A stretch of DNA of 5,600 bases, from the NCBI GenBank assembly GCA_011053085.1, contig DSBE01000386.1, positions 1-5,600 of the forward strand, written 5' to 3'. This DNA comes from Chloroflexota bacterium (lineage in GTDB: Bacteria > Chloroflexota > Anaerolineae > Anaerolineales > Anaerolineaceae). The position numbers were made by a program, and so were the translations under genes. The notes beneath the pieces were generated by a model. The model was not told the DNA's origin. It searched no databases and was given only the letters and a program-made list of their open reading frames with translations. Shown piece after piece: positions 1 to 5,600 of this stretch (positions are counted from its first letter, which is position 1; every line of letters starts with the position of its first letter).

Positions 1-2306
1 CTCCCAACCTGGGCATCGACATCGATTTCGGCAGCGGCACCATCCTGCAAGTGTTCATCACCAATCCCAATGCTGAAATATTTTCCTATGAAGACCGGAT
101 CATCTCTGTGGATAGCATCGCCATTGATCAACTTTCTTATGACTATTTTAATAACAAGCAGCGTCCGTTTGTGTTTGAACTGAGGCAACCAGATGGCACG
201 AGGCGATATGAAATAGTATCTGTGTCACCCGTAAGTTCTTTGCTCTTGGCTGAGATGATGATCATACCAGCGATGGGAGCCATCCCGGCTTTCCTTGCAA
301 TGCTGCTGACATTTCTTAAGCCTCCCAAAAAATCTACCCTCTTTTTGATGGCTTTTCTGTATTTTTTAGGCGTGGGGCTCATCACTGGTAATCTATCCCG
401 GACTGGTGAGGGGTTTTCGATTGTTTTCTATGCAAGTGCCATTTTTGCTATCTGGAGCATCGTGGAATTTCATTGGTGCCATTTTGAGACGCCGCCGCCC
501 GAGTCAATCAAATGGTTTTTCCGCCTGGTCCAGCCAATCATTTTATTCACCGTAATCCTGGCGATGAATGGATATCTCCCCTACATTGAGCAGCGCCTAC
601 TCCAAATTTATGTCATTGACATCATCTTCGGATTCCTTTTTGTGGTTGGCCTTTTTTTGAAGCAGGCGATAGAAAATTCCTTTCATCGAGGCATCTTACG
701 AATCATGTTCCTCAGCATCGTAGTGTCATTCATGCCAGCAATCTTATTCCTTCATCTGCCTTTGTTACAGAATCAACCCATGGCAGTACCTGCCATAATT
801 GCCACTGCACCCGTCTTAATCCTGCCGGTTAATTATTTTTTGTTGTTCCTGCAGCAAAAGAATTGGATAAAATTATCCATCGGCATCCTCAGCGGTGTTA
901 CCGCCTTCATGCTCATGCATCTGGTCGTGCGCCTGATTTATTTGTTTATCCCCGAAACGCTGGCAGATTATCGCTTTCTGTCCAGTGACTGGGTCAACTA
1001 CCTGATCTCAATCTTATCAATGCTGACCTATCTGGCGCTGTTTCATACCGTCCAAGATCTCACTATTCTCATTGTTTACGGCAACGTGCGCCATAGCACC
1101 CAAAAGATCCAACAAACCGGGCAGGCTGTTCTTCAGCAGAACGACATTGATGCCGCCCTGCTGCGTTTGGGCCAGGTCTTTCTGGAGGAATTCTATCGCT
1201 TCCGCTACCTGAACATCTGCCTGCGCAACGGCACCTTGATCCAATATGATAAAAACTACCAGCTTGACCTGGTCAAATTTGACCCCGATACGACAGAATC
1301 CTTGATACAAGCCCTGGCCCAGGGGCGTGAACAAGCCGATCGGCAATCCCTGACAGATCGCATGGTGTCAATCGATCAGATACAACCATATCTGAGTCAA
1401 TTTCCGAAAATTTTTGGCGACAAACCACAATACTGCTACCTGCTCTTGGGAACGCAGGACGCAATTGGGTTCATTGCTGCCGGAGAACGGCGCGGGGGCG
1501 AACCCTTTGATCTGATGGAAACCCGCCAACTGGTGTTGCTGCTGAACCAATTTCAAATTCTCATCGAAAATATCCTTTTGCTGGAAACCGTGCAGAACAC
1601 CTCGCAGCAAATGCGCCTGTCGGGTCAGCGCATGCTGCAAATGCGTGAGAACGAACGCAAACGCATCGCGCGCGACATGCATGACAACATCATTCAAGCC
1701 ATTACCGGCTTTCGTTACCAGCTCAACGAACTGTATGACGCCGACCTGCTGGCAATTTCAGACGAAGAAGCCGACGATCTGCAGCACAGCTTGATGACCA
1801 TCACCCAGGATATCCGCGATATCTGCTTCAACCTGCGCCCACCGGCGCTGGATGCCACCGGCTTGCACTCCGCGGTGGTGTCCCTGGTCGAATCCTATCA
1901 TGCCCGCGAGGCATTGATCATTGATGTACAGATCATCGGCGAAGATATCGTCAACCAACTCTCGGATGAGATCGCCATCTGCCTGTACCGTGTGCTGCAA
2001 GAAACCCTCTTCAACGCTTATCAGCATGCCCAATCCAGGGAAGTGCTGGTGGTGCTGTCTGCCCAGGAAGATATCGTCCGTCTGGTGGTAAAAGACAGCG
2101 GGGTGGGATTCAGCGTGCCGGAACGGATCGACCAGCTGGTCAGCGGCGGTCATTTCGGCCTGTTGGGCGCCCAGGAATTTTTAGAAGTGGTCAATGGCGA
2201 ATTTCGGGTATTCTCTGAACCGGGTAAAGGTGCTACAATCGAAGCAATCATTCCACTGGTGAGAGAGGTGGGGGAACATGGCGTATTCTATGATTATTGC
2301 CGATGA
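1..2306 (+). CDS. Membrane sensor histidine kinase, NarL/ComP-like (PDZ-like, ~9 TM, GAF-like, HisKA_3, HATPase_c); 5' end outside window
   Basis: This is the sensor of a two-component system: it should autophosphorylate on His and pass the phosphate to the regulator encoded next to it. The frame is open from base 3, and the GTG at 51 has no ribosome binding site and falls inside a PDZ-like motif (LGIDIDFGSG, then EDRIISVDSIAI), so the true start lies upstream. Counting GTG51 as residue 1, hydrophobic helices lie near 64-89, 95-113, 121-141, 157-178, 185-203, 213-238, 246-268, 273-300 and 315-342. Residues ~355-515 look like a degenerate GAF domain. The HisKA_3 box is ERKRIARDMHDNIIQ, with phosphoacceptor H544 and the DxxxQ phosphatase signature (D545, Q549), followed by FNLRPPALD (593-601). 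The HATPase has an N box (E651, N655, H659), a G1 box KDSGVGF (681-687) and a G2 box GHFGLLG (700-706), so the kinase looks intact. The PDZ-plus-polytopic layout recalls ComP-type sensors, but the signal is unknown. Kinase identity is very secure; the GAF call is weaker. Confidence 0.93.
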   Translation, partial: PNLGIDIDFGSGTILQVFITNPNAEIFSYEDRIISVDSIAIDQLSYDYFNNKQRPFVFELRQPDGTRRYEIVSVSPVSSLLLAEMMIIPAMGAIPAFLAMLLTFLKPPKKSTLFLMAFLYFLGVGLITGNLSRTGEGFSIVFYASAIFAIWSIVEFHWCHFETPPPESIKWFFRLVQPIILFTVILAMNGYLPYIEQRLLQIYVIDIIFGFLFVVGLFLKQAIENSFHRGILRIMFLSIVVSFMPAILFLHLPLLQNQPMAVPAIIATAPVLILPVNYFLLFLQQKNWIKLSIGILSGVTAFMLMHLVVRLIYLFIPETLADYRFLSSDWVNYLISILSMLTYLALFHTVQDLTILIVYGNVRHSTQKIQQTGQAVLQQNDIDAALLRLGQVFLEEFYRFRYLNICLRNGTLIQYDKNYQLDLVKFDPDTTESLIQALAQGREQADRQSLTDRMVSIDQIQPYLSQFPKIFGDKPQYCYLLLGTQDAIGFIAAGERRGGEPFDLMETRQLVLLLNQFQILIENILLLETVQNTSQQMRLSGQRMLQMRENERKRIARDMHDNIIQAITGFRYQLNELYDADLLAISDEEADDLQHSLMTITQDIRDICFNLRPPALDATGLHSAVVSLVESYHAREALIIDVQIIGEDIVNQLSDEIAICLYRVLQETLFNAYQHAQSREVLVVLSAQEDIVRLVVKDSGVGFSVPERIDQLVSGGHFGLLGAQEFLEVVNGEFRVFSEPGKGATIEAIIPLVREVGEHGVFYDYCR
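2266..2271 (+). promoter_or_regulatory. Ribosome binding site of the response regulator gene
   Basis: AGGTGG lies 6 bases before the ATG at 2278, inside the kinase reading frame. It supports ATG2278 over the second in-frame ATG at 2290, which has no comparable purine-rich sequence at the right distance. Confidence 0.6.
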
Positions 2307-2901
2307 CCATCCCATCGTAAGGGCAGGCATCGTCTCAGTATTTGAACACCAACCTGAATTCAACATTATCGGACAGGCATCCAATGGGCAGGAGCTGGTT
2401 TACCTGCTGCGCGTTGGCTGCCCGGACCTGATCCTGCTGGATGTCAAGATGCCGGGACTGAAGATCGCCGGTTTGATTTCCTTCATCCGCCTGAATTGCC
2501 CTGAAACCAAAATCCTGGTGCTTTCTGCCTATGATGACGCTGGCATCATCAAAACCGTCATCGACCAGGGCGTGGATGCCTACATCCTGAAAGACGAGAT
2601 GCAAGATGTACTGATAGAAGCCTGTGACCGTGTCATGACTGAAGACATGTGCTGGTTGAGTGAGCGCGTGGTCAACATCTATCAATCTGCTTCGCATCAC
2701 TCTCCCACCGGTTCCCTGTTGAGCGAACGAGAATGGCATGTCATCGACCTGCTAAAAAAGGGCTATTCCAACAAAGAAATTGCCGCTGAACTGAACATCA
2801 CCAAATCCACAGTGTCCTACCATGTCAGCAACATCCTCAACAAGTTGCACCTGACTTCTCGGGTGGAAATCGTGTTGTGGGCTACCCGCCGCTCACGCTG
2901 A
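2278..2901 (+). CDS. NarL/LuxR-family response regulator (receiver + LuxR-type HTH)
   Basis: This is a cytoplasmic DNA-binding response regulator, 207 residues, the usual length for the NarL/FixJ family. The receiver domain (about 4-120) has the acidic pair D9-D10, phosphoacceptor D55 in LLDVKMPG, S83 at the Thr/Ser switch position and K105 in YILKDE. After a short linker, a LuxR-type helix-turn-helix spans about 147-205: LLSEREWHVIDLL, then GYSNKEIAAELNI and the recognition helix KSTVSYHVSNILNKL. All residues needed for phosphorylation are present. The start overlaps the last 29 bases of the kinase gene in another frame, which suggests translational coupling and makes the two cognate partners. 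HisKA_3 kinases normally pair with this regulator class. No second target operon or binding site is identifiable here, so the regulated function is unknown. The gene ends 44 bases from the convergent hexosaminidase gene. Confidence 0.96.
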   Translation: MAYSMIIADDHPIVRAGIVSVFEHQPEFNIIGQASNGQELVYLLRVGCPDLILLDVKMPGLKIAGLISFIRLNCPETKILVLSAYDDAGIIKTVIDQGVDAYILKDEMQDVLIEACDRVMTEDMCWLSERVVNIYQSASHHSPTGSLLSEREWHVIDLLKKGYSNKEIAAELNITKSTVSYHVSNILNKLHLTSRVEIVLWATRRSR

Positions 2902-2945
2902 ACATGCCTCACCTTTCACCAATCGCAGGATAACTACTATCGCTG

Positions 2946-4520
2946 CTAACGCTGCCAGCGGCGCTGTTCGGCGGTCATGTCCACGGCGGTATCGCGCGCG
3001 GCATGCAGCAAACGCGTAAGGAAATTAGGGTCAACGGCTTCTAACGGGGCCTGATTGCTCAGTCCAATGCCTGCCAGATGATCGCTCAATGCCGTCCAGC
3101 GCTTCTTGAAACGGAAATAATCATCCGGTGCCGGACCGCCCCAGGCAACCTCAGCCTTGGCGGCTTCTCGCGGAAACGCCATGAATTGAAGGCGGGTTTC
3201 ATCCCGTACGAACTCCGTCCACAGCGCCCCCTGTGTGCCCAGCGTGTTTTCCATCATCTCCGGCGTCAGTGCCGCCAGCGATTTCGCCTGGTAGGCTTTC
3301 TTCATCGGGTTGAAGGTGTGCGGCATATCATAGTACGATTCCGAATGCGTCTGGAAAATCACGCGGTAGCCGTTCAGTACCGCCTGGTAACTCTCTTCCA
3401 ATTCATGCGCCGAGGGTGTCCAGTGCATGATAACCACCTCTTTGCGCAAATTGGGTTTGAGGCACTCGTTCCACACCACCGGGGTCTTGCCTTTCGCCAG
3501 CAGGTGTTCTGCCAGTTCATTCATGATGAACCCGTGCAGTTCGCTGACATCGGTGAAGCCCTGCCGCTGCATTTCTGCCTGACAGTCAGCACATTCGCGC
3601 CAGTGGTCATACTTGACCTCGTCACCGCCCAGATGCAGAAATTCGCCGGGAAACAGGCCGCAGAATTCATCCAGCACATTTTTGATGAAGGTACGCGTCT
3701 GTTCACTGCCCACACACGCCACATCCTTGAAAATGCCCCACTCACAGCGTACCTCGTAGGGTTCCTTGGTGCAGCCCATCTCCGGATAAGCCGCCAGCAC
3801 TGAGGTAAAGTGGCCGGGCAGATCGAATTCAGGTACGACGGTGATATGGCGTTCAGCGGCGTATGCCACGATCTCACGGATCTGCTCCTGGGTGTAGAAC
3901 CCGCCATAGGGCGTCCAGTCAAATTGTTTGTTGACCGGCATCCAATGTTTCAGCTGGGTGCCCTTGCGCTGTGAGCCGATCTCAGTCAATAGCGGGTATT
4001 GCTTGATCTCCACGCGCCAGCCTTGATAATCGGTGAGGTGCCAGTGGAAGATGTTCAATTTTAGGAAAGCCATCCAATCAAGCACATGCTTGACCGTGTC
4101 CATGCCGAAGAAATGGCGTGCTTCATCGAGCATGAACCCACGCCAGCTGAAAGCAGGCGCGTCTTCGATCACCACACACGGCAGAGAAACGCTGCCGCTC
4201 TGCTCTGCGGGCAGCATCTGGCGCAAGGTCTGCAAACCGTAAAACAAGCCAGCCGGCGCGGCTGCCATCAGTTGTATCCCTTGCGGATTAACCGTCAGAC
4301 GGTAGCCTTCCTCGCCCACCTCAACAAAGGATGCGTCAAGGCTGAGCAGCACTGCCGCCTTCTGCGGGTCATTGTGCAGCTGTACCTGTGGAAAATAACT
4401 GCGCAGCAGGACAAGGGGCAGCGTGACTTCACCCTGCGTGGCAAGCGTGAAAGGAAAGTTGAGGGGGCATTCTCCCTCACGGTATGTGATCTGTTTGGGA
4501 AGCGGCACAATGGCGTACAT
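2946..4520 (-). CDS. Beta-N-acetylhexosaminidase, glycoside hydrolase family 20, cytosolic
   Basis: This enzyme removes terminal non-reducing N-acetylglucosamine or N-acetylgalactosamine residues by substrate-assisted catalysis. The 524-residue protein has a GH20b-like alpha/beta N-terminal domain (about 1-121) and a catalytic TIM barrel (about 124-464), with a short helical C-terminal tail. Family landmarks are all present: SWRGFMLDEARHF (R127, D132), HWHLTDYQGW (159-168), PEFDLPGH (230-237), HLGGDEV with the catalytic pair D300-E301, W350, W367, the Y-x-D substrate site Y396/D398, and LWTE (W434, E436). The family's C-x-x-C stretch after the catalytic pair is also present (C310, C313). Y165 sits where Asp or Gly is common, a minor variant. 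No signal peptide or membrane anchor is visible, so it probably acts in the cytosol on imported oligosaccharides or cell-wall fragments. The ATG at 4520 has a good ribosome binding site. The gene lies 66 bases downstream of the mutarotase-like gene on the same strand. Exact substrate preference cannot be read from the sequence. Confidence 0.97.
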   Translation of the reverse strand: MYAIVPLPKQITYREGECPLNFPFTLATQGEVTLPLVLLRSYFPQVQLHNDPQKAAVLLSLDASFVEVGEEGYRLTVNPQGIQLMAAAPAGLFYGLQTLRQMLPAEQSGSVSLPCVVIEDAPAFSWRGFMLDEARHFFGMDTVKHVLDWMAFLKLNIFHWHLTDYQGWRVEIKQYPLLTEIGSQRKGTQLKHWMPVNKQFDWTPYGGFYTQEQIREIVAYAAERHITVVPEFDLPGHFTSVLAAYPEMGCTKEPYEVRCEWGIFKDVACVGSEQTRTFIKNVLDEFCGLFPGEFLHLGGDEVKYDHWRECADCQAEMQRQGFTDVSELHGFIMNELAEHLLAKGKTPVVWNECLKPNLRKEVVIMHWTPSAHELEESYQAVLNGYRVIFQTHSESYYDMPHTFNPMKKAYQAKSLAALTPEMMENTLGTQGALWTEFVRDETRLQFMAFPREAAKAEVAWGGPAPDDYFRFKKRWTALSDHLAGIGLSNQAPLEAVDPNFLTRLLHAARDTAVDMTAEQRRWQR

Positions 4521-4526
4521 GGTCTA

Positions 4527-4531
4527 CTCCT
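4527..4531 (-). promoter_or_regulatory. Ribosome binding site of the GH20 gene
   Basis: On the minus strand AGGAG stands 6 bases before the ATG at 4520-4518. It is a strong Shine-Dalgarno match at normal spacing and fixes this start, which also matches the usual start of the N-terminal domain (MYAIVPLPKQ). Confidence 0.75.
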
Positions 4532-4554
4532 GTTCGGTTGATTGGGTTGGCTTA

Positions 4555-4585
4555 AGTATAACGAAAATTATGATGGATTTCACAA
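4555..4585 (-). promoter_or_regulatory. Possible sigma-70-type promoter for the GH20 gene
   Basis: The gap between the two minus-strand genes is clearly AT-richer than its surroundings. Reading the minus strand, TATACT (4560-4555) differs from the -10 consensus at one base, and TTGTGA (4585-4580) matches the -35 consensus at four of six. The spacer is 19 bases, longer than the preferred 17. The upstream box overlaps the end of the mutarotase-like gene. The site would let GH20 be transcribed on its own as well as by read-through. AT-rich DNA yields such matches by chance, so this is tentative. Confidence 0.3.
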
Positions 4586-4586
4586 A

Positions 4587-5600
4587 TTATCCCACCTCAC
4601 CGCTGAACACAAACTCGTGCGCCACCGCGGCGGTCGCCACTTTGTCGGAGTCAGAAATGAAGGTGATCATAGCGTCATCAAACACGACTGTCTTGACGCG
4701 GTCAAACCCCTGCGGGATACGCGCCACGCCCTGAATGTAATTGACGTCAAACCCTCCCCCATCAAACGTATGGCAGGTAGGGATACCGCGCGCATTGACG
4801 TCATTCTCTGCAATGGATTCGTTCAGCCCCTTGGCGAAATATCCACACACATCCTCCAACCCGATGCAAGCGTTGCGGCCGTTCCAGGGTGCGCCATGGC
4901 GCCCGTGGTTCTCCATCCACAGTACCATCGAAGGCTGTACGGCACGGTTTTTAAGCGAATACCACAGGAAACCCTCCTCGGCGCACACCGCGCAGGTCCA
5001 CACCGGTTCTTCTGACGGTTCAAAATACACCTGGGCGATATCCACAAACCCTTCGCGCGCTGGAAATACTGTGCAATCGCTGGTTTCAGGATCTTTCCAC
5101 ACCGTCGGCACTTCTTCCAATGACTCAAACCACGCCCCCGGTTCCAGGCTGATATATTCCTGGTTGGCATACAGTGCCGCACCGGTGCATACCCGCCCGA
5201 AGTGAATCGGCGCGGTGGAAATGCGCCAGTTTTTGCTGCCGGTCAGGGTGGCATGATGCCCCAGGCTGGTTTTACCCGCAAAACCTTCAATATGGTGCTG
5301 CTGATAGACGGCTGTGTGACCCTTCACCAGCTGGGTGCGTTTGGTGACTTTGCCCGCGCGCGCCTTCAATTCCATGTCCAGCGTCATCGTCAGTATGTCC
5401 CCTTCCTCTGCCAGGCCGTGAAATTGCCACTTTTTTCCGGCGGTCTCGCCATGAATATGGTGAAATTCCCCGCCAGCGGTATTGACTTCGCCAAACGGCA
5501 GGCAGAAGAAATCACCGCGCAGCGGTACCAGCACCGGCTCACCCAACGCCAGCCCCTCGCCATGCCATGGATTGATGAAATACGGCTCAATAACCTGTCC
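4587..5600 (-). CDS. Uncharacterised galactose-mutarotase-like (aldose-1-epimerase-like) superfamily protein; 5' end outside window
   Basis: The minus-strand frame runs from the right edge to a TAA at 4589-4587 and shows 338 codons including the stop. The farthest in-window start, TTG5546, has a weak AGGGG upstream. However, the 18 preceding codons read as sensible protein containing EPYFINPWHGEG, which runs naturally into the next conserved stretch, so I take the gene as beginning outside the window. Visible motifs are RGDFFCLPFG (5519-5490), HHIHGE (5462-5445), and WMENHGRHGAPW leading to GLEDVCGYF (about 4919-4840). The many beta-strand-like segments, conserved His/Asp/Glu clusters and aromatic residues resemble the beta-sandwich mutarotase-like fold that binds sugars. 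No membrane segment or signal peptide is visible in this part. Lying upstream of a GH20 enzyme on the same strand, it may handle the sugar ligand or product of the same pathway, by epimerising or binding it. The gene itself is secure. The fold assignment rests on recalled family resemblance and is moderate; the reaction is unknown. Confidence 0.85.
   Translation of the reverse strand, partial: GQVIEPYFINPWHGEGLALGEPVLVPLRGDFFCLPFGEVNTAGGEFHHIHGETAGKKWQFHGLAEEGDILTMTLDMELKARAGKVTKRTQLVKGHTAVYQQHHIEGFAGKTSLGHHATLTGSKNWRISTAPIHFGRVCTGAALYANQEYISLEPGAWFESLEEVPTVWKDPETSDCTVFPAREGFVDIAQVYFEPSEEPVWTCAVCAEEGFLWYSLKNRAVQPSMVLWMENHGRHGAPWNGRNACIGLEDVCGYFAKGLNESIAENDVNARGIPTCHTFDGGGFDVNYIQGVARIPQGFDRVKTVVFDDAMITFISDSDKVATAAVAHEFVFSGEVG

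Noticed and set aside
652..658. T7 run in the kinase gene, considered as a phase-variation tract or frameshift
   Set aside because: The frame is intact across it, it encodes a normal membrane helix, and seven bases is short for slipped-strand switching.
1017..2739. Minus-strand open frames opposite the kinase and regulator genes
   Set aside because: The plus-strand frames carry complete HisKA_3, HATPase, receiver and LuxR HTH motifs; the antisense translations show none.
2902..2948. Possible bidirectional terminator between the convergent genes
   Set aside because: The 44-base gap has no strong inverted repeat and no T-run on either strand; the only hairpin nearby is a 4-base CGCT/AGCG stem inside the GH20 gene.
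3078..3803. Long + strand open frame (241 codons) opposite the GH20 gene
   Set aside because: It is a shadow of a gene whose catalytic motifs are all in the minus-strand frame; its translation is rich in Arg, His and Phe with no recognisable domain.
4086..5205. Several + strand open frames opposite the GH20 and mutarotase-like genes (4086-4541, 4542-5015, 4741-5205)
   Set aside because: They are antisense to well-supported coding sequence, show no protein motif, and have no convincing ribosome binding site.
5544..5546. TTG as the start of the mutarotase-like gene
   Set aside because: The 18 upstream codons are open, protein-like and appear to continue the conserved N-terminal region, although an AGGGG upstream of the TTG keeps this option alive.

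Overview
The window looks like ordinary bacterial chromosome of moderate GC content, with closely packed genes. It holds four protein-coding genes, two of them cut by the window edges. I see no RNA gene, mobile element or CRISPR array. The kinase layout (PDZ-like segment, many membrane helices, GAF-like segment, NarL-type kinase core) and the cytosolic GH20 enzyme next to a mutarotase-like protein would suit a Chloroflexota (Anaerolineae-like) genome. That placement is an impression from family resemblance and is not proven by the window.

Left half (1-2901, + strand): a two-component system. The sensor histidine kinase is open in frame from the left edge, so its true start lies outside the window. 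It has a PDZ-like extracytoplasmic segment, about nine hydrophobic helices, a GAF-like linker domain, a HisKA_3 dimerisation/phosphoacceptor domain and a HATPase domain. Its last 29 bases overlap the start of a NarL/LuxR-family response regulator, so the two are almost certainly co-expressed and cognate. The kinase is membrane-bound and the regulator acts on DNA in the cytoplasm. The target genes are not visible here.

Right half (2946-5600, - strand): a convergent pair of carbohydrate genes. The upstream gene, cut by the right edge, encodes a protein I place tentatively in the galactose-mutarotase-like (aldose-1-epimerase-like) superfamily. After a 66-base AT-rich gap comes a complete GH20 beta-N-acetylhexosaminidase with all key catalytic residues and no signal peptide. 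They may form one operon, but the gap contains a plausible separate promoter for the GH20 gene. The likely joint role is intracellular breakdown of imported N-acetylhexosamine-containing oligosaccharides.

The two halves meet tail to tail across 44 bases, with no convincing terminator. Nothing in the window links the two-component system to the sugar genes. I found no clear sign of an undescribed system. The most interesting items are the ComP-like sensor with an unknown signal and the uncharacterised mutarotase-like protein.
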